Positions 26,008 through 34,903 of a stretch of DNA of 64,000 bases are shown here, piece by piece (within the stretch, counting starts at the first letter, position 1; each line of letters opens with the position of its first letter). Both the position numbers and the translations under genes were made by a program. Source of the stretch: Planctomyces sp. SH-PL62 (GTDB lineage Bacteria > Planctomycetota > Planctomycetia > Planctomycetales > Planctomycetaceae); the NCBI GenBank assembly GCA_945893045.1, contig CAMDEA010000011.1, positions 18,984-82,983 of the forward strand, read 5' to 3'. The notes beneath the pieces were generated by a model. The model made no database searches and was not told the DNA's origin. It was given only the letters and a program-made list of their open reading frames with translations.

Positions 26008-26499
26008 ATGCCGCAAGAGGAAGCTGCATTGGTGCGCGAAGTTCGCGAGGCGTGGTCGCGTGCGTCGGCCGATCGAGCGGACGCGGTCATGTCGTCCTTG
26101 CTGTCGGCCACTGGCGCGCGAGCGGTTGGTTGGTGGCGACGAGTCGGTGAAGAACTCGAACAGATCAGCTTCCAAGCCGTCGCCGACATGCCGCAGGAAG
26201 TCCGCATCGGCTTCATGGCGGCAACCGGCCGAGTCGCGATGTCACGCATTGAACTCGGCTGCGTGCGCGCGGCGGCGGAACTCCGGCCGGTGGTCGCTCG
26301 CGAAGACGCGGTTCAGCGCGGACTGACCGGCTCGGCCTCGTGGCTGACTCGCTTCGGTGCCAGTCAATCGCTGGCGCTGCCGATCGTCCGAGACGGCCTT
26401 GCCGTGGGAGTGCTGGCGATCGCGACGGAGAAAGTGTTCGACGACGACTCGCCCATCTGGCGGATGATGGCGGCGATCGTCGCCGAACTCGCGAACTAA
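26008..26499 (+). CDS. Small GAF-domain-like protein
   Basis: 163 residues. The ATG at 26008 is 8 bp after the methyltransferase stop, with a GAGG ribosome site overlapping that stop. The sequence has a helical start, then a GAF-like pattern (ARAVGWWRRVGEELEQISFQA, ASQSLALPIVRDGLAVGVLAIATEK, WRMMAAIVAELA). It has no catalytic or DNA-binding part, so it may be a ligand or redox sensor acting with its neighbour. The open frame extends upstream to 25867 inside the methyltransferase gene, but that part is out of character. Confidence 0.6.
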   Translation: MPQEEAALVREVREAWSRASADRADAVMSSLLSATGARAVGWWRRVGEELEQISFQAVADMPQEVRIGFMAATGRVAMSRIELGCVRAAAELRPVVAREDAVQRGLTGSASWLTRFGASQSLALPIVRDGLAVGVLAIATEKVFDDDSPIWRMMAAIVAELAN

Positions 26500-26531
26500 T
26501 CGCGCAACGCCGCTCGTGAGTTTAGCCGCCC

Positions 26532-26747
26532 CCATCCAGCTCGCCTGGATGGAGCGAACGATGGCCAGCTAAAGGAGTGGCCTGTCCTCCTTTTTCAGAC
26601 CCCATCCGCCTCGTGCGGATGGTGAAGAAGATCGCTCGGCGACGCATCTGATTCACCATCCGCGCGAGGCGGATGGGGTCTGACAACAGATCGGGGAGTC
26701 GCTGATTAGCCAGCCATCTTTCGCTCCATCGACGTGAAGTCGATGGG
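26532..26747. repeat. Four-hairpin array, family E, copy 1
   Basis: Four 21-nt hairpins at 26532, 26602, 26656 and 26727, each CCATC.../...GATGG with 8-bp stems and 5-nt loops. The outer two and their flanks pair with each other over 20-odd bp, so the whole 216 bp can also fold as one large palindrome. A second array is at 54540-54762. The 26500-26889 gap contains this and no supported gene. Confidence 0.85.
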
Positions 26748-26889
26748 GGCGTGGCCTGAACCGGTGCCAGCGAAAGCTGCTCTTGGCGAAACGGGCTGGC
26801 TGGACTACATCGCCGCCGCATTCTCCTCGCGAATGGGTCGCTCGACCTGCTTCCAACCAACTCCGCGTTCCCTTCTCTCCGAACTTCTC

Positions 26890-28302
26890 ATGCCAACGCT
26901 GGACCCACGCACCACGGATGGGCGACCGGCACCTCTGTCGGTGCGGAGCAACTTCGTTTGGTCGTTGATCGGGAATGTGCTCTACGCCTTCTGTCAGTGG
27001 GGCGTGCTGGTCGTGCTGGCCAAGATGTGCTCGCTGGAAACAGTCGGGATGTATGTCCTCGGCATCACGGTAACGTCGCCGATTTTTCTGTTCGCCGGTT
27101 TGCAACTGCGGCGGCTGCAAGCGACCGATGCGAATGAGGAGTTTCAGTTCGGGCACTATCTCGGCCTGCAACTCTTGGCGTGTGGCGTGGCGATGTTGGC
27201 CTGTTGGGGAGCGGGTTGGTTCTCCGGATATCACGACGCTTCGCTGGCGGTGATTCTGCTGGTTGGATTCAGCAAGGCGGTTGAGACGCTGTCGAACACG
27301 TTCTACGGATTGTTTCAGCAGCGAGAACGATTGGATCGGATCTCGAAGTCGATGGTGTTCCAGAGCGTCCTGTCGGCGGCAGGGTTGTGTGGAGGCGTCG
27401 TTCTGACGGGCGACATTGTTTGGGCCTGTGCTTGGTCAGCAATCGCTCGGCTGGCAGCCGTTCTCTTGTACGACGTGCCGAGCGTGTTGTGGTTGGCGGG
27501 TGATGATTCGAGTTTGGAACGACAGCCATCAGCCATCAGCCATCGGCTTTCAGCCTGCATGCCAACGTGGGATCGTGAGCCGCTCTGGCGGTTGGCGATG
27601 CTCGGTGTTCCGCTGGGTGTGACTGGCATGTTGGTTTCGCTGAACACGAATTTTCCGCGGTACTTCGTCGAGCAGTTCGGTGGCAAAGCGGAGTTGGGGA
27701 TCTTCGGAGCGTTGTGCGCTCCGCTGTATGCGATGCACACGCTGACGAAGTCGCTGGAGTCTTCGGCCAGCGCTCAACTGGCTCGGCTGCACGCCAGCGG
27801 GGATATGCGCGGCTTCCGGAGGTTGCTCGGACGATTGATGGCGACACACACAGCGGTCGCGTTGGCGGGAGTCGTCGTCGCCTGGCTGTTCGGTCGGCCG
27901 CTGCTGACTCTGTTGTTCAACGCGGACTATGCCGAGCACGTCGATGTCTTCGTGGCGATCATGTGGGCGACGCTCGTGGCGACATCGGCCGGCGTGATGA
28001 TGACCGCGCTGATCGCCGCTCGATTCATTCAGGTTCAACTGCCGCTGATCGCGGCGACGTCGCTGGCCGCACTGGTCGCCTGCTGGTGTCTCGTGCCGAC
28101 ATTCGGAATGCACGGAGCCGCGTGGTCGCTGGCGATCAGCAAGCTGCCGTATCTGGCCGTCGGCCTATGGTTGATCGTGCGGATGCGGCCGAAGGTGGGG
28201 CAGGTTTCCAACCTGCCCGTCCCTACGCGGCCAATTCTCGATGCGAGCCACAGCCACTGGCAGGTTGAAAACCTGCCCCACGAGCGGAAAGGAGCGGCGT
28301 GA
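26890..28302 (+). CDS. Oligosaccharide flippase / polysaccharide export membrane protein (Wzx-like)
   Basis: About 470 residues. I start at the ATG at 26890 (MPTLDPRTT), because the open frame upstream to 26734 is derived from the hairpin array; no clear ribosome site marks either. About 12 hydrophobic helices (for example FVWSLIGNVLYAFCQWGVLVVL, LGLQLLACGVAMLACWGAGW, AVALAGVVVAWLFG) match the polysaccharide transport family, which flips lipid-linked sugars across the inner membrane. A translated family K repeat (QPSAISHRLSA) lies in the loop at 27521-27556. The last 36 residues, starting at KVGQVSNLP, are a translated REP pair. It overlaps asnB by one base (TGATG), so the two are coupled. 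Confidence 0.8.
   Translation: MPTLDPRTTDGRPAPLSVRSNFVWSLIGNVLYAFCQWGVLVVLAKMCSLETVGMYVLGITVTSPIFLFAGLQLRRLQATDANEEFQFGHYLGLQLLACGVAMLACWGAGWFSGYHDASLAVILLVGFSKAVETLSNTFYGLFQQRERLDRISKSMVFQSVLSAAGLCGGVVLTGDIVWACAWSAIARLAAVLLYDVPSVLWLAGDDSSLERQPSAISHRLSACMPTWDREPLWRLAMLGVPLGVTGMLVSLNTNFPRYFVEQFGGKAELGIFGALCAPLYAMHTLTKSLESSASAQLARLHASGDMRGFRRLLGRLMATHTAVALAGVVVAWLFGRPLLTLLFNADYAEHVDVFVAIMWATLVATSAGVMMTALIAARFIQVQLPLIAATSLAALVACWCLVPTFGMHGAAWSLAISKLPYLAVGLWLIVRMRPKVGQVSNLPVPTRPILDASHSHWQVENLPHERKGAA
27521..27556. repeat. Single family K repeat inside flippase gene
   Basis: CAGCCATCAGCC repeated with a CATCGGCTTTCAGCC end, the same words as in 19638-19738. Read in frame as a hydrophilic loop between two membrane helices. 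Confidence 0.7.
28195..28281. repeat. REP pair, GTGG family, forming the flippase C-terminus
   Basis: 87 bp (29 codons): GTGG plus GGCAGGTT/AACCTGCC with a 3-nt loop, inverted copy ending CCAC. It lies in frame at the end of the flippase gene and directly before the asnB ribosome site. Confidence 0.85.
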
Positions 28303-30206
28303 TGTGCGGCATCGCGGGATTTGCATTGCGACATCCAGCTCCGTGGGGCGAGCCGATTGTCTCCGATATGACCGACGCGATCGCGCATCGCGGACCGGAT
28401 TCGGACGGGCATCTGGCGAGTCCCGATCAGCGCGTCTGGCTGGGCTTTCGCCGGCTGGCGATCCGCGATCTCGACCCGCGCGCGAATCAGCCGATGGTCA
28501 GCGCGAGCGGTCGCACGGCGATCATTTTCAATGGCGAGATTTACAACTCGGTCGAGCTTGCGGCAAAGCATTGCCGTGATCTCAAACTGCGCACGACCGG
28601 CGACACCGAAGTCTTTCTGGAAGCGTTTGAACGCAGCGGTTCGGCGATCTTCGAGCAAGTCAACGGGATGTTTGCCGCCGCGTTTCTGGATCTCCCCTCC
28701 GGCGAAGTCACGCTCGTGCGCGATCGGATGGGGAAGAAACCGTTGTTCCTGCATGAGACGCCCAGCGGGTTCGCGTTCGGTTCGGAGCTGCGAGTGTTTC
28801 GCCGCTTTGGACTGCAACCTGATCCGTCGTCGTTGTCGTTGTATTTGCACTTCGGGTACTTCCCGTCTCCGCACACGTTCTTTCGCAACACCACGCAGGT
28901 CCGCCCCGGTGAGTTCGTCGTGTTGCATCGGGGTGAGATTTGCCGCCGGCAGAAATACTTCGATGTGACGCAGTGGGACTGGGGACACGGATCGACCGAC
29001 CCACAAGGGGTCGGGCTACCGGAGTTACTGTCGGACGCGGTCTCGATCCGCACGTTGAGTGATGTTCCGATTGGTGGGTTCCTCAGCGGCGGCATCGACT
29101 CGTCGTTGGTCGCGGCGTTGCTGAAGTCCACCGGGCGCAGCGATCTGCCGATGTTCACGGTCTCGTTTCGGGACGGCTCGGCGGACGAAGCGCCGTTTGC
29201 GGCGGAGATCGCCAAGCATCTGGGGCTGAGCCATCGGGTTCTGTCGCTCGATGAGCGCCGGCTGCCGGAGATGATTGACGATTACCTCGACTGCTACGAG
29301 CAGCCGTTTTCCGACAGCAGCGGCCTGCCGTCGATGCTGTTGTGCGAAGCGGTCAAGGAGCATGTCACGGTCGCGCTGTGCGGTGACGGCGGCGATGAGT
29401 TCTTCGGCGGCTACTCGCGCTACGGCTGGCTGCGTCACGCACTGCAAGCTCAACGAGTGCCGCGACTCGCGCGATCATTTCTCGGACGGATGCTGCCGGT
29501 ACTCGACCGGCAGCGCGGGCTGCGATTGCAACGGCTGTTGGAGACGCGCGATGCCGCCGGGCTGTATGCACAGCTCATCGGCGGTTCGGCGTTTGCTTCA
29601 CCCAGCGAACTTCTGTGCGACGTCCCCGCGACTGCCGACAACTCGGCCGAGCAACTGGTGCGCGACTTGTTCGCGCGAGTGCCAGTTGATCCGCTCTCTC
29701 AGGCGGCATGCTTCGACGCGGCCTATTACATTCCCGATGACTTGCAGGTGAAGATGGACCGGGCGTCGATGCGTGTTTCGCTCGAAGTCCGTTCGCCGCT
29801 GCTCGACCACCGTGTCGCGCGGTTCGGAGCCGAACTGGCGACACACGCCAAATTTCGTAACGGCCCGAAGACGATTCTCCGTAATGCCCTTGCCGGTTTC
29901 ATGCCGCGCGGGTTGTTTGAACGACCAAAGCACGGCTTCTCGGTTCCGATGCGAGCATGGCTTTCCGGTCCGCTGCGAGACGTCGTTCATGAAGCGTTCC
30001 GGCAACGCTCGGTGGTCGAATGCGGCTGGTTGAACTCGGCAACGTTGCTGCGGCTCGAACGTGATTACCACGCCGGGCGCACCGAGTTGTCAGCGATGTT
30101 GTGGCTGTTGTTCGTGCTCGCACGCTTTGTGGACCGCACGGCGGCGGACTTCGGATCTGGTGTCTGCTTCCAGCCGAAAACTGTGGAACTTTTCAAGGCC
30201 GCATGA
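28302..30206 (+). CDS. asnB: Asparagine synthase (glutamine-hydrolysing)
   Basis: 634 residues. The ATG at 28302 is followed by TGC so that Cys2 becomes the class II glutaminase nucleophile (MCGIAGF). HRGPDSDG, FNGEIYN and GDTEVFLEAF are the glutaminase blocks; SGGIDSSLVAAL is the PP-loop of the synthetase half, with CGDGGDEFFGGYSRY downstream. It converts aspartate to asparagine, or, in polysaccharide clusters like this one, may amidate a sugar acid. Eight codons at 28996-29019 (read within STDPQGVGLPE) are a single family B REP unit inserted between the two domains. Coupled to the flippase by a TGATG overlap; AAAGGAG is its ribosome site. Confidence 0.9.
   Translation: MCGIAGFALRHPAPWGEPIVSDMTDAIAHRGPDSDGHLASPDQRVWLGFRRLAIRDLDPRANQPMVSASGRTAIIFNGEIYNSVELAAKHCRDLKLRTTGDTEVFLEAFERSGSAIFEQVNGMFAAAFLDLPSGEVTLVRDRMGKKPLFLHETPSGFAFGSELRVFRRFGLQPDPSSLSLYLHFGYFPSPHTFFRNTTQVRPGEFVVLHRGEICRRQKYFDVTQWDWGHGSTDPQGVGLPELLSDAVSIRTLSDVPIGGFLSGGIDSSLVAALLKSTGRSDLPMFTVSFRDGSADEAPFAAEIAKHLGLSHRVLSLDERRLPEMIDDYLDCYEQPFSDSSGLPSMLLCEAVKEHVTVALCGDGGDEFFGGYSRYGWLRHALQAQRVPRLARSFLGRMLPVLDRQRGLRLQRLLETRDAAGLYAQLIGGSAFASPSELLCDVPATADNSAEQLVRDLFARVPVDPLSQAACFDAAYYIPDDLQVKMDRASMRVSLEVRSPLLDHRVARFGAELATHAKFRNGPKTILRNALAGFMPRGLFERPKHGFSVPMRAWLSGPLRDVVHEAFRQRSVVECGWLNSATLLRLERDYHAGRTELSAMLWLLFVLARFVDRTAADFGSGVCFQPKTVELFKAA
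28996..29019 (-). repeat. Single REP, family B, inside asnB
   Basis: 24 nt identical to an arm of the RAYT-flanking REPs (read on the minus strand it starts GTAG). Its length is eight codons, and it keeps the asnB frame. Confidence 0.9.
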
Positions 30207-30218
30207 ACGAGACTCCCG

Positions 30219-31568
30219 ATGTCTTTCGCTTCCAACCACGATCCACTCACGACGGCCAAGAACGCGGCACGAACCCTCGCGTTCCGCGCACCACGTTCTT
30301 CAACGCCGCATTCCTTCACGCCGGCACCCGTGACGCTGACCATGCAGATTCAATCGTTCTGCGCGCAGGCAGCGTTGTTCTTCTTGCCGTTGCCGGCGAT
30401 CAAGTACACCGAAACGAGTCTGACTCTGGCGGATCTGTTTTTGATTCCGGCCATTCTGCTGAACTTCAGCCATGCACTGCGACTGCGGGCGTTTCAGATT
30501 CCCTTTCTGCTGGCGCTGCCGCTCAACTTGGTGTCGCACATGCTCGACCCGGACGGGAAATTGGTTCCGATCTTGCAGGTGGTTTACTTGTGGGGCTTCT
30601 TGATTCCGTTCGGCTGGTGCGCGTTCGTGAATTTGTCGTCGCAACGGATTGCCTACCTGCTGTTGATTGCCAGTGGGCTGAGTTGCCTCGTCGCCATGGG
30701 ACAGTTCACCGGTGTTGTGCCGACGCTGCCGACTCAGAAAATCATCGACCTCAAAGACAGCAGCCGCGCGGCCGGGTTAGTGTTGCAGTGCAACTCGCTG
30801 ACGATGGCGCTGACCCCCTGCTTTCTGTTTCTGCCGGCGGTGCGGCAGGCATCGTTGCGGATTGTGCTGCTGCTGCTGCTGGGAGGCATCGCCAGCACGG
30901 TGTCGAAGTCGGCGATCCTGGCCGTCCCCGGATTGCTGTTCTACTTCTTCTGGCGCGAGCCTGAGAAAGGCCGCGTGCTGCGCTGGCTAGTCGCGGCGAG
31001 CGTATTGGGGTTGCTCGTATTCAATCGCGGAGCCAGCTTGGCCGAGTTGGTGGACAAGCTCAATGCCGTTGTGGAATTCCGACTGTCCAACGCCGACACG
31101 TCCATTGACGACCGAGCCCACTTGGCTCAAGTGGCGTTCGATCATTCCAGCGAATGCCTGCTGCTGGGCTATGGCACGGAGGGCACCTACACCGTGATGA
31201 CCAGCCAAGGTGCCATGGGCCAGACCGTGCATGTGTTTTATCTGGGCCTGCTGCTGATCGAAGGCTGGACCGCCGTCAGTCTGACGATCCTGGGCTTCTT
31301 GGGATTGCTCGCGTCGTTGTGGTCGCTGCGAAAGTACAACGACGCGATCATGCTGGGGACACACTTGTTGGCGATCTCGGTGACGACGGTGCTTTATCTG
31401 AGCTATCAGTATTACCCGTTCGTGATCGCCGCGGCCGCGATCGTGCGTGCTCAATCCGAACGCGCGGCAAGTTCACAGGCCAGGAAAAAGACAGGCGAGC
31501 GGGGCGGCGTTAGCCCCCCGGTTTCGCGGCGAATTCACCGGGGGGCTAACGCCGTCCCGCTCGCCTGA
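30219..31568 (+). CDS. O-antigen ligase / polymerase family membrane protein
   Basis: 449 residues from the ATG at 30219; an ATG at 30342 (MQIQSFCAQ), directly before the first helix, is an alternative start. It has about 10-11 hydrophobic helices and a periplasmic loop with HLAQVAFDHSSECLLLGYGTEGTY, the GxG-type pattern of the Wzy/WaaL family, followed by HVFYLGLLLIEG. It probably polymerises or ligates the glycan made by this cluster. It lies 12 bp after asnB in the same direction, third gene of the operon. The last 25 residues (GGVSPPVSRR...GANAVPLA) are a translated inverted repeat. Confidence 0.75.
   Translation: MSFASNHDPLTTAKNAARTLAFRAPRSSTPHSFTPAPVTLTMQIQSFCAQAALFFLPLPAIKYTETSLTLADLFLIPAILLNFSHALRLRAFQIPFLLALPLNLVSHMLDPDGKLVPILQVVYLWGFLIPFGWCAFVNLSSQRIAYLLLIASGLSCLVAMGQFTGVVPTLPTQKIIDLKDSSRAAGLVLQCNSLTMALTPCFLFLPAVRQASLRIVLLLLLGGIASTVSKSAILAVPGLLFYFFWREPEKGRVLRWLVAASVLGLLVFNRGASLAELVDKLNAVVEFRLSNADTSIDDRAHLAQVAFDHSSECLLLGYGTEGTYTVMTSQGAMGQTVHVFYLGLLLIEGWTAVSLTILGFLGLLASLWSLRKYNDAIMLGTHLLAISVTTVLYLSYQYYPFVIAAAAIVRAQSERAASSQARKKTGERGGVSPPVSRRIHRGANAVPLA
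31495..31565. repeat. Inverted repeat, family G, at the end of the ligase gene
   Basis: Arms of about 27 bp containing GGCGTTAGCC and a run of C/G; ends the frame 3 bp before the stop. Could double as a transcript terminator hairpin, though no T run follows. Confidence 0.8.
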
Positions 31569-31588
31569 ATGTCTCACGAGAATTCGTT

Positions 31589-32071
31589 CTACCTCGTACC
31601 GAAGGTCAGCTCATCCGCCGCGCAGACCCATTGGGCGAGCGTCGGCACATAGTCGATCAGCTCGGTCGGCTTGAAGTAGATCTTGAGCTCCCGCTTCGCC
31701 GCTTCCACGCTATCGCTGGCATGCACCAGATTCATCTGGCGGCTGACACCGTAGTCGCCGCGAATCGTGCCGGGGGCGGCGGTCCGTCCATTGGTCGGGC
31801 CAAGCATCGCGCGCATGACCAACACGGCCTCCGGTCCTTCGACCGCGAGCGCGACCACCGGGCCGGCCGTGATGAACGATTCGAGCAACGGATAGAAATC
31901 CTTCAAGACGTGCTCGACGTAATGCTTCTTCGAGAGTTCCGGGGTGACTTGCAGCATCTTCAGGCCGACGATCTTCAGCCCTTTCTTTTCGATGCGACTG
32001 AGCAACTCACCGCAAAGGCGGCGTTGGACGGCGTCGGGCTTGAACAGAATCAATGAGCGTTCGGCAGGCAT
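31589..32071 (-). CDS. ndk: Nucleoside diphosphate kinase
   Basis: 160 residues from the ATG at 32071 (MPAERSLILFKPDAVQRR). NLVHASDS contains the phosphorylated His117. The enzyme moves the gamma phosphate between NTPs and NDPs. It is slightly longer than the usual 140-150 residues because of a C-terminal extension (PTLAQWVCAADELTFGTR). The longer open frame to 32128 has no family match. Upstream is a family N repeat, then carA. Confidence 0.95.
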   Translation of the reverse strand: MPAERSLILFKPDAVQRRLCGELLSRIEKKGLKIVGLKMLQVTPELSKKHYVEHVLKDFYPLLESFITAGPVVALAVEGPEAVLVMRAMLGPTNGRTAAPGTIRGDYGVSRQMNLVHASDSVEAAKRELKIYFKPTELIDYVPTLAQWVCAADELTFGTR

Positions 32072-32111
32072 GGAGTGGGAATCCTTTCGAGATTGATTGG
32101 GGCTTATTGGA

Positions 32112-32249
32112 GAATGTCCAAGGTCCAAATCTCAATGTCCAATAAATGTCCAATTCTCAAAACTCAATGTCCAAGACGACTGCGGATGGCGCATTTGGGA
32201 TTTGGAACTTGGTCATTCCTTAGACATTGGAATCTGGACCTTGGGATTT
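32112..32249. repeat. Imperfect inverted repeat, family N (GTCCAA-rich)
   Basis: Left side repeats AATGTCCAAGGTCCAAAT, right side has its inverse around ATCTGGACCTTGG. It fills the gap between ndk and carA, both on the minus strand. Confidence 0.65.
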
Positions 32250-32254
32250 TGTCA

Positions 32255-33409
32255 TCACGCCATCATCTTCCGAAACTCGGCGAACAGATAATGACTGTCG
32301 TGCGGGCCGGCCGAGGCTTCCGGGTGATATTGCACACCGAAAGCAGGCACGTCTTTGCAACGGATGCCTTCGACCGTTTGATCGTTCAAGTTGATGTGCG
32401 TGATCTCAACGCTCTTCGGCAGCGAATCGGCTTGCAGCGCGAAGCCGTGGTTCTGCGACGTGATTTCGACGCGGCCGGTGTCGCGATGCAGCACCGGCTG
32501 GTTCGCTCCACGATGTCCGAATTTCAGTTTGTAGATTTCGCCGCAGAGCGCGAGTCCGAGCAGTTGATGTCCGAGACAAATCCCGAAGACCGGCTTTTTG
32601 CCGAGCAGTCCGCGAATCGTGTTGATCGCGTAATCCAGCGGACGCGGATCGCCCGGCCCGTTCGAGAGGAACACGCCGTCCGGATTGAGGCTGAGCACTT
32701 CGTCGGCAGTCGCCGAACCGGGGACGACAGTGACTCGGCAACCAAGCTGCCGCAGATGACGCGGGATGTTCCACTTCATGCCGTAGTCGATCGCGACCAC
32801 ATGCGGACCGGCCGAGTTGTCGGCGAGCGGCTTGTGCAGCGACTCGTAGCCGGGAGTGATTCGCTCGCGCACCAGGCTGTTGACTCCCTGATCCCACTCG
32901 CGACTCTGCTTGGGCATGACCTCTTTGACGAGATCCAGACCCACGATGTCCGGGCTGCGTCGAGCCTTCTCGACCAGCGACGCATCGTTGAGGTCCGTCG
33001 TCGAGAGCACACCGGTCATGACGCCGTGAACTCGCAGCCGGCGGACCAACGCGCGGGTGTCGATTCCTTCGAGTCCGATGACGTTGTTCTTTTTGAGATA
33101 ATCATCCAGCGACCACGTCGAACGATAATTGCTGGGGAAGCGACACAGCTCGCGGACGATGAAACCGGAGAGCGACAGACCGCCGCTTTCGACGTCCTCG
33201 GCGTTGCTGCCGTAGTTGCCGATCTGCGGGTAGGTCATGGTCACGATCTGACCGCAGTACGACGGATCGGTCAGGATTTCCTGATAGCCGGTCATGCTCG
33301 TGTTGAACACAACCTCGCCGAAGATTTCTCCGTCGGCTCCGAAGGCTCGGCCGGTGAAGACAGTGCCGTCGGACAAAGCCAGTTTCGCGGGACGAATTGG
33401 GATGCTCAT
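32255..33409 (-). CDS. carA: Carbamoyl-phosphate synthase small (glutaminase) subunit
   Basis: 384 residues, the standard length. NTSMTGYQEILTDPSY, LSNGPGDP and GICLGHQLLG (Cys278 nucleophile) with QYHPEAS (His362, Glu364) give the class I glutamine amidotransferase triad. It supplies ammonia to CarB for arginine and pyrimidine synthesis. carB is not in the window. Confidence 0.97.
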   Translation of the reverse strand: MSIPIRPAKLALSDGTVFTGRAFGADGEIFGEVVFNTSMTGYQEILTDPSYCGQIVTMTYPQIGNYGSNAEDVESGGLSLSGFIVRELCRFPSNYRSTWSLDDYLKKNNVIGLEGIDTRALVRRLRVHGVMTGVLSTTDLNDASLVEKARRSPDIVGLDLVKEVMPKQSREWDQGVNSLVRERITPGYESLHKPLADNSAGPHVVAIDYGMKWNIPRHLRQLGCRVTVVPGSATADEVLSLNPDGVFLSNGPGDPRPLDYAINTIRGLLGKKPVFGICLGHQLLGLALCGEIYKLKFGHRGANQPVLHRDTGRVEITSQNHGFALQADSLPKSVEITHINLNDQTVEGIRCKDVPAFGVQYHPEASAGPHDSHYLFAEFRKMMA

Positions 33410-33501
33410 AGTGGGCGGCCTTGTAGCGAAGACCCGCGCGGATTTGAAGGATTCGACCAGCCCGGGCGAATGCCGAGAGCCGATGGCCGAAAGCCGTTAT
33501 C

Positions 33502-34635
33502 TCACTGTGTTCCGTCGCTCCAGCGAGCAATCTGCTGTGCTCGATACTCCGCCGCCGCCCCGCGTTCGATCGCCTCGCGCAACCCGCGCAGCAGCCGCTG
33601 ATAAAACGCAATGTTGTGCCACGAGACCAACACCGGGCCGAGCATCTCACCGGTCATAAATAGATGCCGCAGATACGCGCGGCTGAACTGCGTGCAGCAG
33701 GGGCACTCGCACTCGGCATCGAGCGGACCCGGATCGCGCTGATGCTTGAGATTGCGCAATCGCACCGGCCCACTGCTCGTGAAGGCGAGCGCGTTACGGC
33801 CATTGCGGGTCGGCATCACGCAGTCGAACAAGTCGATGCCGCGGCAGACCGCCTCCAACAAGTCGGCCGGTGTTCCGACCCCCATGAGATAGCGCGGTTT
33901 ATCGACCGGCAGCAGCGGAGCGGTGAAGTCGAGCGTCGCATACATCTCGGCCGGAGCTTCGCCAACGCTCAGACCGCCGATCGCATAACCGGGAAAGTCG
34001 AGCGGCAGCAGTCCCGCCGCCGAGCGTTCTCGCTGCTCGCGATCGGTCGCACCCTGCACGATGCCGAATAGCGCCTGATCGTCGCGTTGATGAGCTTCTC
34101 GGCACCGCGCCGCCCAGCGCGTCGTGCGGTCCACGGCGTCGATGAGCTTCTCGCGCGGAGCATCGGCCGGCGGGCATTCGTCGAGACACATGATGCAGTC
34201 TGCGCCGAGCAACTCTTGAATCTGCATCGCTCGTTCGGGGGAGAGTTCCAGCAATCTGCCATCGAGATGCGATTTGAAGACGACCTTCTCGTCATCGAGC
34301 TTTCGCAACGACGTCAGCGAGAAGACTTGAAACCCGCCGCTGTCGGTCAGGATCGGGCCATCCCAACCCATGAACCCGTGCAGCCCGCCCAATTCGGCGA
34401 CAACCTCCGGCCCCGGGCGCAACGCCAAGTGGTATGTGTTCGCCAACACTTTCTGCACGCCGACTCGGCGAAGCTGCTCCGGCGTCAAACCTTTGACACT
34501 GGCCTGCGTTCCCACCGGCATGAACGCCGGCGTATCCACCACTCCATGCGGCGTCGACCAGCGACCGCGGCGAGCGGCGGTCGAAGTGTCCGATTTCAAG
34601 AGTTCAAACCGAAACTGATCCAACTTGAGTCTCAT
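33502..34635 (-). CDS. tgt: Queuine tRNA-ribosyltransferase (Tgt)
   Basis: 377 residues. [12 protein letters not shown] contains the base-recognition Asp98, [13 protein letters not shown] the nucleophile Asp271, and Cys309, Cys311, Cys314 with His340 form the zinc site. It exchanges guanine 34 of GUN-anticodon tRNAs for the queuosine precursor preQ1. It lies 92 bp upstream of carA on the same strand; that gap holds a degenerate family K repeat. The 34636-34903 gap upstream shows nothing I can name. Confidence 0.97.
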   Translation of the reverse strand: MRLKLDQFRFELLKSDTSTAARRGRWSTPHGVVDTPAFMPVGTQASVKGLTPEQLRRVGVQKVLANTYHLALRPGPEVVAELGGLHGFMGWDGPILTDSGGFQVFSLTSLRKLDDEKVVFKSHLDGRLLELSPERAMQIQELLGADCIMCLDECPPADAPREKLIDAVDRTTRWAARCREAHQRDDQALFGIVQGATDREQRERSAAGLLPLDFPGYAIGGLSVGEAPAEMYATLDFTAPLLPVDKPRYLMGVGTPADLLEAVCRGIDLFDCVMPTRNGRNALAFTSSGPVRLRNLKHQRDPGPLDAECECPCCTQFSRAYLRHLFMTGEMLGPVLVSWHNIAFYQRLLRGLREAIERGAAAEYRAQQIARWSDGTQ

Positions 34636-34903
34636 TTCGGCTCGATCACGAGCGGGTGGCGGACTGACATTTCGCGGGGTCGGTCAAGGGTTGGAAACGT
34701 TGCCGCCAAGACTGATAACCAATTCGCCGTCCGTAGTCGATCCGACGCAGACGAGTTTGGCGGCTGCGAACGAATCAACGCCGCCCGATTCCGTTGATCG
34801 TCTGTCGCGGCGATCCGCTGACCCAGTCTCTCGGATCGTTGTCATCGTCATCTTTTGAAAGTCGTTTGTCTTCGGGAAAACTACTTCAACCATTTCGTGC
34901 AAC

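Noticed and set aside
31495..31565. Rho-independent terminator after the ligase gene
   Set aside because: Strong hairpin but no T run, and it lies inside the coding frame; listed as a repeat instead.
32075..33601. 508-codon plus-strand open frame
   Set aside because: Overlaps carA on the other strand; no family match.
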